Shown piece by piece: positions 1-9,011 of a DNA stretch of 38,610 nucleotides (the stretch's first letter is position 1; each line of letters opens with the position of its first letter). Where the stretch lies: the NCBI GenBank assembly GCA_009937625.1, contig JAACFA010000010.1, forward strand, positions 1-38,610, in the 5' to 3' direction. The notes under the pieces were generated by a model. It ran no database searches, was not told the DNA's origin, and saw nothing but the letters and a program-made list of their open reading frames with translations. This DNA comes from Gammaproteobacteria bacterium (GTDB lineage Bacteria; Pseudomonadota; Gammaproteobacteria; GCA-001735895). A program made the position numbers and the translations under genes.

Positions 1-1027
1 CGCCAAGATAAAGATCGACGCGATCAGGGTCTATTTGCGATAACGGCGCGCGGCCGATAGCCATAATGAATCGACCCCAGTTCGGATCCGATGCAAATAG
101 CGCAGTTTTTACCAGGGGCGATTCGGCGATGGTAAACGCGACACTGCGCGCGTCGCTCTCGCTGACGGCACCATCGACCCTGACCTCGACGAATTTGGTC
201 GCGCCCTCGGCATCTCGAATTATCGCCTGTGCGAGTTTTTCGAATACCAGCTGCAGAGCCTGGCAGAATTCTTCCTGGCTGCGATTGACCCGCACTCCAG
301 AAGCGCCGGTGGCGATCAATACGCAGGAGTCGTTGGTCGAGGTATCGCCGTCGACGGTTATCGAGTTAAAACTGCCTTTAACCATTTGGCCGAGCATTTG
401 CGACAGTTCGTCCTGCTCGATGGCGGCGTCGGTGGCGATGTAACTGAGCATCGTCGCCATATCCGGCTTGATCATACCCGAACCCTTCGCCATACCGGTT
501 ATGGAAACGGCTTTACCGTCGATATCGAGCTCGAGGCTAACCGCCTTGGGCAACGTATCGGTCGTCATGATACCCTGTGCGGCCTCGAGCCAGTTGTCTG
601 CTGCGAGCCGGGCAAGCAGTTCGGGAATCGCTTGCTTTATCGGCGCAACCGGCAACGGTTCGGCAATCACCCCGGTTGAAAAAGGTAGCACCTGCTCGCG
701 TGTCGTGTCGGTGAGTTCGGCAACGGCTTCACAGCATTCAGTTGCATCACGCAGCCCCGCGGCACCGGTACCCGCATTGGCATTGCCGGAGTTTATCAAC
801 AGGAAACGAGCCTCGGGCTCGAGGGCTAGATGTTGCTGGCACAACTTGACCGGTGCGGCACTGAAATGGCTCTGGGTAAACACGGCAGCCAGGCTCGCGC
901 CGGGCGCAATTTCGAGCAACACCAGATCTTTCGTAGTGCCGTCGCTCTTGATTCCACTATGCATTGCCGCGAGGCGGATACCCCTTACCGGGTGGAGCTT
1001 CTGCGGGGTCTGCAAGCCTACAGCCAT
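1..1027 (-). CDS. argJ: ArgJ, ornithine acetyltransferase / N-acetylglutamate synthase (3' end outside window)
   Basis: ArgJ moves the acetyl group from N-acetylornithine to glutamate, and in bifunctional forms also uses acetyl-CoA, in cytoplasmic arginine biosynthesis. About 342 of the usual ~400 residues are present; the C-terminus lies beyond base 1. The translated start is MAVGLQTPQKLHPV. The self-cleavage signature KGSGMIKPDMATML is present; in the family the chain breaks before the Thr of ATML, which becomes the catalytic nucleophile. Further conserved blocks are INSGNANAGTG and SDPNWGR. The ATG lies 10 nt after the secA stop codon and its Shine-Dalgarno AGGAT overlaps that stop (TAG), so argJ is probably translated from the secA transcript. 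The secA-argJ order is also seen in Pseudomonas. Confidence 0.95.
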   Translation of the reverse strand, partial: MAVGLQTPQKLHPVRGIRLAAMHSGIKSDGTTKDLVLLEIAPGASLAAVFTQSHFSAAPVKLCQQHLALEPEARFLLINSGNANAGTGAAGLRDATECCEAVAELTDTTREQVLPFSTGVIAEPLPVAPIKQAIPELLARLAADNWLEAAQGIMTTDTLPKAVSLELDIDGKAVSITGMAKGSGMIKPDMATMLSYIATDAAIEQDELSQMLGQMVKGSFNSITVDGDTSTNDSCVLIATGASGVRVNRSQEEFCQALQLVFEKLAQAIIRDAEGATKFVEVRVDGAVSESDARSVAFTIAESPLVKTALFASDPNWGRFIMAIGRAPLSQIDPDRVDLYLG

Positions 1028-1037
1028 GGATTAAATC

Positions 1038-3731
1038 CTACAGTTTACCGTGGCATTGCTTGAATTTTTTGCCCGAACCGCACCAGCAGGGTTCGTTGCG
1101 ACCCATCTTGCGCTCCTTGCGCACAAATGGCTGCGCGGAATCTTCAGCCGGCTGCTGCTCTTCCAGCGGGTTTAGCGCGCTGGCATGCTCCATCTTGATT
1201 GCCTGCTCCGGCTGATGGCTTTGCTCCAGCGCCTCGACCTGCTCCTCGCCGCGAATCTGAACGCGGGTCATCGCCTGCACGGCCTCGTAGTTGATGCTGT
1301 CGAGCATACTGGTAAACATTTCGAAAGACTCGCGCTTGTACTCCTGAACCGGATTCTTTTGCGCATATCCGCGCAACCCGATACCCTGGCGCAGGTAATC
1401 CATCGCGGCCAGGTGCTCCTTCCAGTGACGATCGAGGATCATCAAAGTGATCTCTTTCTCCACACGAGCAATCAGTTCCTCGCCGAGCATTTCGGTCTTG
1501 GCCTGATAGGCCTGTTCGAAATGCTCGATGATTCGATCGAGGATTTCCTCGTCGCTGATCTGGTCTTCCTGCTCGAGCCAGTCGTTAATCGATAACTCGG
1601 TGCCGAACTCGCTGGCCAGCGTCTGCTCCAGACCTTCGATATCCCATTGTTCGTCCAGCGAATTGACCGGTACATGGGCACGGAACACGCCTTGCAGCAC
1701 ATCCTTGCGCATATTGCCGATGGCCTCGGAGATACTCTCGCTATGCAGCAGATCGTCTCTTTGCTGGTAGATGACCTTACGCTGGTCATTGGCTACATCG
1801 TCGTATTGCAGCAGCTGCTTGCGGATATCGAAGTTATGCGCTTCAACCTTGCGCTGCGCGTTTTCGATCGCGCGGCTAACCCAGGGGTGCTCGATGGCCT
1901 CGCCCTCTTCCATGCCCAGCTTTTGCATCAGCCCGGCCACTTTTTCGGAGGCGAAGATACGCATCAGGCTGTCTTCCATCGACAGGTAAAAACGTGACGA
2001 GCCGGGATCACCCTGGCGCCCGGAACGGCCGCGCAACTGGTTGTCGATACGCCGTGATTCATGGCGCTCGGTGCCGATGATATGCAGCCCTCCGGCCTCG
2101 ATCACCTTGTCGTGTCGCTGCTGCCATGCCTCGGTCAGGGTCTGGCGCTGCGCCGCCTGGTCCTCGGGTATCTCCTTTAAATCGACTTCGAGATTACCGC
2201 CAAGCACGATATCGGTGCCGCGGCCGGCCATATTGGTTGCGATGGTAACCGTGCCGGGAATACCGGCGTCGGCAATGATCCTGGCCTCACGCTCATGCTG
2301 CTTGGCATTGAGTATCTGGTGCTTGATCTTGACCTTGTCGAGCAGGCCCGACAGGTGCTCCGAGGTTTCCACCGACGTGGTTCCGACCAGCACCGGTTGA
2401 CCGCGTTGCACGCAGTCACGAATGTCGTCGATGATTGCCTCGAACTTTTCCCGTGTCGTCAGGTAGATCAGGTCGCCCATATCCTCGCGAATCATCGGTT
2501 GATTGGTCGGCACCACGACGACCTCGAGGCCGTAAATCTGCTGAAACTCGAAAGCCTCGGTATCGGCGGTGCCCGTCATGCCGGCGAGCTTGTTGTAAAG
2601 CCTGAAGTAGTTCTGAAAGGTAATCGAGGCGATAGTCTGATTTTCGTGCTGGATGCTGACGCCTTCCTTGGCCTCGATCGCCTGGTGAAGACCCTCGGAC
2701 CAGCGCCTGCCCGGCATGGTGCGGCCGGTAAATTCGTCGACGATGACAATACTGCCGTCCTGCACGATATAGTCTACATCGCGGTTGTAGATCGCATGCG
2801 CTCTGAGACCCGCGGTCAGGTGGTGCACCAGGGCTATATTGGCGGCATCGTAAAGACTTTCGCCCTCGCTCAGCAGTCCCGCCGCAACCATTAACCGCTC
2901 GGCAGTGTCATGCCCCGATTCGGTCAGAAAGGCCTGTTTGGATTTTTCGTCGACACTGTAATCCCCGGGACCGTCTTCGGATTCGACCCGCGTCAACTGC
3001 GGGATGATGCTGTTGATACGGCTGTATAAATCGGAGCTGTCACTGGCCTGACCGGATATGATCAACGGCGTGCGCGCTTCGTCGATCAGAATCGAGTCGA
3101 CCTCGTCGACGATGGCATAGTTAAGCTCGCGCTGCACCCGCTCCTCGAGCGTGAAGCAGAGGTTATCGTGCATGTAGTCGAAGCCGAACTGGTTGTTGGT
3201 GCCATAGGTAATATCTGCCTGGTACGACTCGCGCTTGGTGTCATAATCCATCGTACTCAACACCACGCCGACGCTCAAACCAAGAAAATTGTAAATCTGA
3301 CCCATCCATTCGGCGTCCCGCTCGGCCAGGTAATCGTTGACGGTGACGATATGCACGCCCTTACCGCTGATCGCATTAAGATAGGCCGGCAGGGTAGCCA
3401 CCAGGGTCTTGCCTTCGCCGGTGCGCATCTCGGTGATCTGATTATTGTGCAGGATCATGCCGCCGATAAGCTGGACATCGTAATGGCGCAGGCCCAACGT
3501 GCGCACCGAGGCTTCGCGGCACACTGCAAAGGCTTCGTCGAGCAATTGCTCGAGCGTCTCGCCGGCGGCAAAGCGTTTACGAAATTCCTCGGTCTTCTGA
3601 GCTAGTTGCGCATCCGCGAGCGCCTGCAATTCGGGCTCCAGCTGATTGATGCGGGAAACACGCTGCTTGAGTTTCTTGATGATTCGGTCATTACGAGTGC
3701 CGAACACTGTTTTTATGGCTTTAGACAACAT
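1038..3731 (-). CDS. secA: SecA, preprotein translocase ATPase
   Basis: SecA is the ATP-driven motor that pushes unfolded preproteins through SecYEG at the inner membrane. The 897-residue protein has the usual length. It shows Walker A in [13 protein letters not shown], the DEAD-like box in [14 protein letters not shown], the preprotein-binding and helical-scaffold regions, and a C-terminal zinc-binding tail [16 protein letters not shown] that in E. coli contacts SecB and lipids. ATG start with [15 protein letters not shown], which is typical. No SecM-like arrest peptide is seen upstream; the 85 nt before the gene hold only a 7-bp inverted repeat (CTTGAAA, two bases, TTTCAAG, at 3775-3790). 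The upstream gene is the M23 peptidase and the downstream gene is argJ. Confidence 0.98.
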   Translation of the reverse strand: MLSKAIKTVFGTRNDRIIKKLKQRVSRINQLEPELQALADAQLAQKTEEFRKRFAAGETLEQLLDEAFAVCREASVRTLGLRHYDVQLIGGMILHNNQITEMRTGEGKTLVATLPAYLNAISGKGVHIVTVNDYLAERDAEWMGQIYNFLGLSVGVVLSTMDYDTKRESYQADITYGTNNQFGFDYMHDNLCFTLEERVQRELNYAIVDEVDSILIDEARTPLIISGQASDSSDLYSRINSIIPQLTRVESEDGPGDYSVDEKSKQAFLTESGHDTAERLMVAAGLLSEGESLYDAANIALVHHLTAGLRAHAIYNRDVDYIVQDGSIVIVDEFTGRTMPGRRWSEGLHQAIEAKEGVSIQHENQTIASITFQNYFRLYNKLAGMTGTADTEAFEFQQIYGLEVVVVPTNQPMIREDMGDLIYLTTREKFEAIIDDIRDCVQRGQPVLVGTTSVETSEHLSGLLDKVKIKHQILNAKQHEREARIIADAGIPGTVTIATNMAGRGTDIVLGGNLEVDLKEIPEDQAAQRQTLTEAWQQRHDKVIEAGGLHIIGTERHESRRIDNQLRGRSGRQGDPGSSRFYLSMEDSLMRIFASEKVAGLMQKLGMEEGEAIEHPWVSRAIENAQRKVEAHNFDIRKQLLQYDDVANDQRKVIYQQRDDLLHSESISEAIGNMRKDVLQGVFRAHVPVNSLDEQWDIEGLEQTLASEFGTELSINDWLEQEDQISDEEILDRIIEHFEQAYQAKTEMLGEELIARVEKEITLMILDRHWKEHLAAMDYLRQGIGLRGYAQKNPVQEYKRESFEMFTSMLDSINYEAVQAMTRVQIRGEEQVEALEQSHQPEQAIKMEHASALNPLEEQQPAEDSAQPFVRKERKMGRNEPCWCGSGKKFKQCHGKL

Positions 3732-3818
3732 CGTACGACTGCTTCAACAGAACTGCTATCAGAAGTGGAGTTTACTTGAAAGGTTTCAAGCGGGCCGCTG
3801 AAATAAACGACGCCTTTA

Positions 3819-4733
3819 TCAATTCGCAGCGCGAATAAATCGCACAGGATTTATCTCGCGTCCGTTCTTCAGCACTTCAAAGTGCACGTGCGGACCCGTA
3901 GAACGGCCTGATGAGCCAATTTCAGCAATTTGAAAACCTTTCTCGACTGTATCACCCACCGATACCAGCAGGCGTGAATTATGCGCATAGCGAGTCGTAT
4001 AACCGTTACCGTGCGCGATGTCGATAACGTTACCGTAACCATAGCGCTTGCCAGCGTAGGTGACCACACCCTTGGCAACTGCAATTACCTGGCCGCCCAG
4101 ATTCCCGGCAAAATCGATACCTTTGTGCATTTCTCGCCGCCCTGAAAGCGGGTGGGTACGCATGCCGTAATAGGACGAAATCCAGCCCTTGGTAATCGGA
4201 CGGCCACTGGGCTGAATTTCCTTTTGCAGGTTTTCGTCCAGCACCAGGTTCTCCAGCACCGCGAGCTGATTCTCCCGGTTTTCGAGTTCGAAGCTCAACT
4301 GCTCGATTGCCTGTGACAATTCATCCGGTTCCAGTCCCATGTTGCTGATGGTTTCGGGTCCGCCCAGGGCGGGGGTCAGATCGAAATCGAACTCGGCCTT
4401 GTCGATACTGGCCATGCGCACCAGCTTGCGCCCCAGGGCGTCGAGTCGCATCACGTGCGCCTGCAGCAGACCGATACGCGACGATAACGCGTCGATGTTG
4501 GCATCGGCCTCTTGGCGGATATGTTTGAGTTGTACCTGCTGACGATGAACGTCCGCCTGCCACTCGTCGATCAGGGCCTGGTTGTCCTGGCTTGGATTCA
4601 GGGTGTAACCAACGTAAACGGAACCCGACACCATCAGCCCGAGCATTACGGTCATCACCAGCAAATGCAGCGGCTTTTTAAGATTCAGTCCGCAGATTTG
4701 GCCTCGATTTGATGACAGAAACAGTATATTCAC
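3819..4733 (-). CDS. M23 family murein metallopeptidase, membrane-anchored
   Basis: Predicted LytM/M23 zinc peptidase or regulator acting on peptidoglycan in the periplasm. The GTG at 4733 is preferred because AGGTG lies just upstream and the protein then begins MNILFLSSNRGQ; a longer ATG reading from 4769 would overlap lpxC. The 304-residue protein has one N-terminal transmembrane segment (about residues 20-42, LHLLVMTVMLGLMVSGSVYV), a predicted coiled-coil (about 55-165) and a C-terminal M23 domain. Zinc-ligand motifs are present: HKGIDFAG (H-x(3)-D) and GPHVHFEV (HxH), so it is probably catalytically active. The gene sits between lpxC and secA, as a homologous gene does in Pseudomonas. Confidence 0.9.
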   Translation of the reverse strand: MNILFLSSNRGQICGLNLKKPLHLLVMTVMLGLMVSGSVYVGYTLNPSQDNQALIDEWQADVHRQQVQLKHIRQEADANIDALSSRIGLLQAHVMRLDALGRKLVRMASIDKAEFDFDLTPALGGPETISNMGLEPDELSQAIEQLSFELENRENQLAVLENLVLDENLQKEIQPSGRPITKGWISSYYGMRTHPLSGRREMHKGIDFAGNLGGQVIAVAKGVVTYAGKRYGYGNVIDIAHGNGYTTRYAHNSRLLVSVGDTVEKGFQIAEIGSSGRSTGPHVHFEVLKNGREINPVRFIRAAN

Positions 4734-4740
4734 GGGGCAC

Positions 4741-5626
4741 CTATATCGCCGCTTCCACAGGCTGCGCATAGGATATCGGCGCGGTCGAGGCGTCCTTGAA
4801 GGTCACCTCTTCCCAGGCCTCGGTGTCGGCCAGCAAGGCCAGCAACAGTCGATTATTGAGCGCGTGTCCCGACTTATAGCCGGAAAAGGCGCCGATGAGA
4901 CTGTGACCGAGTAGATATAAATCTCCGATAGAATCCAGGATCTTGTGCTTGACGAACTCGTTGTCGTAACGCAAACCATCTTCGTTCAATACCCGGTAAT
5001 CATCGAGCACTATGGCATTGTCCTGACTGCCACCGAGCGCGAGATTATTGGCCCGCAGATACTCGATATCTTTTTGAAAACCGAAGGTGCGGGCACGGCT
5101 CACCTCTTTGACGAACGAGGTGGTGGAAAAATTGATTTGACAGGTTTGCTTTTGCCGGGTGAAGAAAGGATGGTCGAAATCGATTTCGAAACTGACCTTG
5201 AAACCATCGAAAGGCTGGAATTCGACCCACTTGTCGCCTTCTTCGACCCGCACCGTCTTTTTAATTTTGATGAATTTCTTAGCCTTATTTTGCTCCACGA
5301 TTCCAGCAGACTGAATCAGGAAGACAAAAGGTCCGGAGCTACCGTCCATAATCGGCACTTCGTCGGCACTCAACCGCGATTGCTGACAGCAGGTGTTCGA
5401 CCGTCGAAATACGCACACCGTCCTCCACCAGCGTGGTCGACAAATTGGTATCACCGACTTTTTCGGGACGGGCCAGAATTTCGACTGGAACTTCCAGATC
5501 GATGCGACGGAAACGGATACCGGAATCGATTGGTGCCGGTCGCAGTGTCAAATACACTTTTTTACCTGTATGCAAACCCACACCCATGGCGCGAATGACA
5601 TTTTTCAACGTGCGCTGTTTAATCAA
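4741..5626 (-). pseudogene. lpxC: lpxC, UDP-3-O-acyl-GlcNAc deacetylase, broken by ~29-nt frameshifting deletion
   Basis: LpxC is the zinc deacetylase that commits precursors to lipid A; it is normally single copy and essential. The N-terminal 84 codons ([20 protein letters not shown]... to EHLLSAIA) are in one frame. The rest ([18 protein letters not shown]... to the C-terminus) is in another. The expected GLGIDN(A/I)YVE segment is missing at the junction near 5374. Comparison with remembered E. coli and Pseudomonas proteins implies about 29 nt lost, and the observed frame change fits a loss of 3n+2 nt. All catalytic residues survive in the two halves: the EHL zinc ligand (H78), [14 protein letters not shown] and SGHALNN. 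The N-terminal half is read from TTG at 5626 (gives MIKQRTLK) with GGGAAG upstream. The C-terminal half alone spans 4741-5454. A real mutation or an assembly error would look the same. Confidence 0.85.
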
Positions 5627-5661
5627 AATCGCTTCCCAACTTATATGAATAAATTCAGATA

Positions 5662-5691
5662 GTTAGCGCTGTTGGCTCTTATGCCGCTAAC
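5662..5691 (-). repeat. Inverted repeat in lpxC leader
   Basis: GTTAGCG (5662-5668) and CGCTAAC (5685-5691) form a perfect 7-bp stem with a 16-base loop, ending 35 bases upstream of the lpxC TTG. There is no T-tract, so it is not a clear terminator. It could be a leader hairpin or an operator. Confidence 0.35.
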
Positions 5692-5700
5692 CGGCCGACA

Positions 5701-5729
5701 ATGATGGCTGATTTCCAACCGAAAATCAA
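5701..5729 (-). promoter_or_regulatory. Weak candidate sigma-70 promoter for lpxC
   Basis: On the minus strand TTGATT (5724-5729) and CATCAT (5701-5706) are separated by 17 bases, each matching four of six consensus positions. An 8-base repeat ATTGATTT occurs twice just around the -35 (5723-5730 and 5733-5740), and the 10-bp palindrome AGAACGTTCT lies at 5741-5750. The assignment is tentative. Confidence 0.25.
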
Positions 5730-5886
5730 TCCAAATCAATAGAACGTTCTAATAAATGCCTGAAATCTCAGAAACTTTCCATACCTTAAAGCTAGCACAA
5801 ATTGGCGAAAATGCATCAATCCTGCCCATGATTTTGCCTGATTTTCGACTTCTGCAGCGGCTTACGCTGCTTGGCCGGAACGAAGT

Positions 5887-5931
5887 AAGCCCAATACCGG
5901 AAACGATGCCGATTAACGAGGCAAGATCCAT
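5887..5931 (-). pseudogene. 5' remnant of a motA/pomA-like flagellar motor gene
   Basis: Fifteen codons on the minus strand read MDLASLIGIVSGIGL, closely resembling the N-terminus of MotA/PomA stator proteins (PomA starts MDLATLLGLIGGF). An excellent Shine-Dalgarno GGGGAG stands 4 bases before the ATG at 5931, and a sigma-28-type promoter lies further upstream. After codon 15 the frame continues to a stop near 5749 but no longer resembles MotA and is basic and low in hydrophobicity. In another frame from 5887 to 5816 the sequence reads FVPAKQRKPLQKSK and ends at a TGA, which could be the tail of a second, unidentified gene joined here. I infer a deletion or rearrangement breakpoint. Confidence 0.6.
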
Positions 5932-5973
5932 AGTACTCCCCAATGCGCCGTAACAGAACTGATGACGCCCTAT

Positions 5974-6000
5974 AGATCGGCCGCAAAGCGGGAATCTTTA
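5974..6000 (-). promoter_or_regulatory. Sigma-28 (FliA) type flagellar promoter upstream of the motA remnant
   Basis: The minus strand carries TAAAGATT, 11 bases, GCCGATCT. The E. coli FliA consensus is TAAAGTTT-N11-GCCGATAA, so the spacing is exact and 12 of 16 or more positions match. The -10 element ends about 43 bases before the remnant's ATG, a normal leader length. This independently supports the motA reading. Confidence 0.75.
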
Positions 6001-6135
6001 AACCCGGCGATCATTTTTCGGTAGTGCTCCGACAATCAAAACCGGGGAAATCAGGCGGACGCGGGACCCGGCGCAGCCTTTCGTTAATTTGGCAAAATTC
6101 GTTGTCCGGGCACTGGATTGGCGGCCCCGGCAGAC

Positions 6136-6699
6136 TCAGCAGCGGATGAAGTGTTCGCGGTAGTACTTCATTTCATCGATCGATTCGAGAATATCGTCCA
6201 GCGCCAGGTGCGCGCCCTTCTTGGAAAACCCGGAGACCAGCTCGGGTTTCCACAAGCGTGCCAGTTCCTTGAGTGTACTCACGTCGAGATTGCGATAATG
6301 AAAGAACGCTTCCAGCTCGGGCATCAGCCGGGCCATGAAACGACGGTCCTGGCAAATACTGTTACCGCACATCGGTGATTTACCGGCGGGCACGTATCGG
6401 CGCAGAAACTCGAGGGTTTCGCGCTCGGCATCCGCGATACTGCTGTCGCTCTGCCTGACTCTCTCGGTCAGTCCCGAGTTGCCATGGTGACGCGTGTTCC
6501 ATTCATCCATCGTGTTCATGATCGATGCCGGATGATGGATGGCGATGACCGGACCCTGCGCCAGCACCCTGAGCCTGGGGTCGGTAACCACGGTCGCAAT
6601 CTCGATGATCTGATCCGTTTGTGGATCCAGGCCAGTCATTTCGAGATCGATCCAGATCAGGTTGTCATCTTCAATTAACGTCATGTCGTCGGGCTTCAT
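6136..6699 (-). CDS. orn: Orn, oligoribonuclease
   Basis: Orn is a cytoplasmic 3'-5' exoribonuclease that clears two- to five-base RNAs, including pGpG made by breakdown of cyclic di-GMP. The 187-residue protein has the DEDDh layout: [11 protein letters not shown] (D18, E20) near the N-terminus, an internal Asp in SICQDRRFM, and the C-terminal H-x(4)-D in [11 protein letters not shown]. Translation may start at ATG 6699 or five codons later at 6684 ([15 protein letters not shown]); neither has a strong ribosome-binding site. The gene is divergent from the M48 protease, and the orn/rsgA neighbourhood is common in gammaproteobacteria. In this genome Orn would complete c-di-GMP turnover begun by phosphodiesterases, though the nearby HD-GYP enzyme type can also make GMP directly. 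Confidence 0.96.
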   Translation of the reverse strand: MKPDDMTLIEDDNLIWIDLEMTGLDPQTDQIIEIATVVTDPRLRVLAQGPVIAIHHPASIMNTMDEWNTRHHGNSGLTERVRQSDSSIADAERETLEFLRRYVPAGKSPMCGNSICQDRRFMARLMPELEAFFHYRNLDVSTLKELARLWKPELVSGFSKKGAHLALDDILESIDEMKYYREHFIRC

Positions 6700-6751
6700 A
6701 TGAGTGCAATATGCGCTAAACTATAGCAAGTTTTTGCTGGCTGGTAGGCTA

Positions 6752-8011
6752 ATGCATCTGTTCACCACAGTTTTTTTGAGTTTTGTTGCCGCATCGGTGC
6801 TGGTTCGCCTGTGGTTAAGTCAACGCCAGGTCAATCATATCCGCGCGCACTATGCCGAGGTGCCCGCCGCTTTCGCCGAAAAGATCTCGCTCGAGGATCA
6901 TCACCGCGCCGCGGACTACAGTTGCGCCAAGTTACGGGTGGGCCGGGTTACCCTCGCCTGGGAGACGCTGTGGCTGCTGCTGTGGACCATCGGTGGCGGG
7001 ATTAACCTGATCGACCAGTGGTGGACCGGTTACGAATACGGTCCGCTGGTTACCGGCATCGCGGTGATTTTTTCACTCATCCTGATCACGTCGATTCTCG
7101 ATCTGCCGTTTTCGCTTTACCAGACCTTTGTCATCGAAGAACGCTTTGGCTTCAATCAAACGACTCTCAAAACCTGGCTGCTCGATCTGGTGAAGACGGC
7201 ACTACTGGTGATCCTGATCGGGACTCCGCTGGTGGCGGCGATACTGTGGTTGATGAACCAGGCTGGCGCCAACTGGTGGCTCTATGCGTGGCTGCTGTGG
7301 ATGAGTTTCAGCCTGGTCATGATCTGGGCCTACCCGGCGTTAATAGCTCCCCTGTTCAACAAGTTCAGTCCGCTACAGGACGCAACGCTGCGCACCCGCA
7401 TAGAGAACCTGCTGCAGCGCTGCGGTTTTCAGAGCCAGGGCGTGTTTGTCGTCGACGGCTCGCGGCGATCGTCGCATGGCAACGCCTATTTCACCGGCTT
7501 TGGCCGCAACAAGCGTATCGTCTTTTTCGACACCCTGCTGGAATCCCTGTCGGCCGACGAGGTAGAAGCGGTGCTGGCGCACGAACTCGGGCACTTCAAG
7601 CGCAACCACATCAGGAAATCGCTGCTGTTATCGAGCGTTGTTTCCCTGGCTGGATTCGCGTTACTGGCCTGGCTGATGTCTTCCGACTGGTTTTATAGCT
7701 CGCTCGGCGTGGAGGCCGCATCGACCCACGCCGCGCTGATTCTGTTCATGACGATCATGCCGGTATTCACCTATTTCGTTAGTCCGCTGTTCTCGGCACT
7801 GTCGCGCAAACATGAATTCGAAGCGGATGAATTTGCGCATTCCAATAGCGACTACAAGGCGCTGATCTCGGCCCTGGTAAGCCTCTACCGGGAAAATGCC
7901 AGTACCCTGACGCCTGATCCTGTGCATTCGATGTTTTACGATTCGCATCCTCCGGCGATGATCCGCATCGGGCATCTCGAAGCCATCGCCGCCGCTGAAC
8001 CGTCCGGTTAG
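6752..8011 (+). CDS. M48 family (Ste24/CAAX-type) integral membrane metalloprotease
   Basis: Predicted zinc endopeptidase of the inner membrane, related to yeast Ste24 and bacterial M48A proteins. The start at 6752 (MHLFTTVFLSFV) has GTAGG upstream; a longer reading from 6704 is possible. The 419-residue chain has several hydrophobic segments, the HELGH zinc motif at about residues 277-281 (VLAHELGHFKRNH) and the third ligand in EFEADEFA (E355). The substrate is unknown; CAAX prenylation itself is not expected in these bacteria, so general membrane-protein quality control is the likely role. It lies between orn and rsgA and probably shares a promoter region with divergent orn. Confidence 0.9.
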   Translation: MHLFTTVFLSFVAASVLVRLWLSQRQVNHIRAHYAEVPAAFAEKISLEDHHRAADYSCAKLRVGRVTLAWETLWLLLWTIGGGINLIDQWWTGYEYGPLVTGIAVIFSLILITSILDLPFSLYQTFVIEERFGFNQTTLKTWLLDLVKTALLVILIGTPLVAAILWLMNQAGANWWLYAWLLWMSFSLVMIWAYPALIAPLFNKFSPLQDATLRTRIENLLQRCGFQSQGVFVVDGSRRSSHGNAYFTGFGRNKRIVFFDTLLESLSADEVEAVLAHELGHFKRNHIRKSLLLSSVVSLAGFALLAWLMSSDWFYSSLGVEAASTHAALILFMTIMPVFTYFVSPLFSALSRKHEFEADEFAHSNSDYKALISALVSLYRENASTLTPDPVHSMFYDSHPPAMIRIGHLEAIAAAEPSG

Positions 8012-8054
8012 CGCGACTTGCGGCCTGTTACCCTTTCGATGAGCAAGCCTCTAG

Positions 8055-9011
8055 ATGGCAAAGCGCAGGCTTAGCCAGCAGCAGAGAAATCGGATTCAGG
8101 CGGCCCAGCACGCCATTTTGGAGCACGATGACTACGGCCACGGGCTGGTCGTTTCTCACCAGGGCGGTCAGATTCTGGTCGAACTCCAATCGGCAACAAC
8201 TATCGAATGCAAGATCAAGTCCAACCTGGGCACCATCGTCTGCGGCGATCGTGTTGCGATCGAAACCACGGCGCAACAGCAACATCGGGTCGTCGGGATA
8301 CTGGAGCGCGATAACCTGTTACGGCGCGTCGACGGATTCGGCCAGGTCAGATCCGTCGCGGCCAACATCAGTCAGCTATTCGTGTGCCTTGCGGTTTCTC
8401 CCGAACCCAACCTTTTCCTGCTCGATCAGTACTTGCTGTCGGCAGAGCAACAGCAGATCGAGGCCCGCATTCTGCTCAACAAGATCGATCTCGCCACGGC
8501 CGGCGAGGACCCGTTCGGGCTGCGCCAGATTTATCAGCCGCTGGGGTACCGGCAGGTCGATACCAGCGTTATCTCGGGTGTCGGCATGGAAGAATTTAGC
8601 GCACTGTTACCGGGCCAGGTATCGGTGCTGAGCGGAGTCTCCGGGGTCGGAAAATCTTCGCTGACCAGCTGGCTCCTGCCACAGGAAGAAATCAAGATCG
8701 CAAGTATTTCCGCAGCCAACGAAGAAGGACGACACACCACCCGCGCCAGCCGTCTGTATCACTTACCCGGCGGCGGGGATTTGATCGACACCCCCGGGGT
8801 CCGCGGATTCAGCCCGTTCATCGATGACAGCAGGCCACTGGCCCTCGGGTTCAGGGAAATCAGGGAAATCGGGAACGGCTGCCGCTTTCACAACTGCCTG
8901 CATCGCAATGAACCGAAATGCGCGGTGATCGCGGCGGTCGACTCCGGTGTCATCGCGCAATCCCGCTATCAAAATTACCAGAAAATGCTGCGGCAGCTAG
9001 CGGCTGGTTAG
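8055..9011 (+). CDS. rsgA: RsgA, ribosome small subunit-dependent GTPase
   Basis: RsgA checks late maturation of the 30S subunit and releases RbfA using GTP. The 318-residue protein shows the circularly permuted GTPase order typical of this family: NKIDL (G4) precedes GVSGVGKSS (G1 P-loop) and DTPGVRGF (G3). An N-terminal OB-fold covers about residues 30-105. The C-terminal zinc knuckle is CRFHNCLHRNEPKC (C-x4-C-x-H-x5-C). The stop codon overlaps the stop of the convergent HIT gene in the four bases TTAG at 9008-9011. The gene follows the M48 protease by 43 bases on the same strand, so they are probably co-transcribed. Confidence 0.96.
   Translation: MAKRRLSQQQRNRIQAAQHAILEHDDYGHGLVVSHQGGQILVELQSATTIECKIKSNLGTIVCGDRVAIETTAQQQHRVVGILERDNLLRRVDGFGQVRSVAANISQLFVCLAVSPEPNLFLLDQYLLSAEQQQIEARILLNKIDLATAGEDPFGLRQIYQPLGYRQVDTSVISGVGMEEFSALLPGQVSVLSGVSGVGKSSLTSWLLPQEEIKIASISAANEEGRHTTRASRLYHLPGGGDLIDTPGVRGFSPFIDDSRPLALGFREIREIGNGCRFHNCLHRNEPKCAVIAAVDSGVIAQSRYQNYQKMLRQLAAG

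Larger units (their letters stand above)
5627..6135. other. Non-coding junction region between lpxC and orn
   Basis: About 510 bases without an intact gene. From the orn side (minus strand) it holds the FliA-type promoter, the 15-codon motA remnant, an apparent breakpoint near 5880, then the lpxC leader with a palindrome and hairpin. ftsZ, the usual gene upstream of lpxC in this class, is not here. The short open frames on both strands (for example 5756-5953 plus) show no recognisable product. Confidence 0.6.

Noticed and set aside
66-1063. Plus-strand open frames over the first kilobase
   Set aside because: They are antisense to argJ, whose minus-strand translation shows conserved family motifs throughout.
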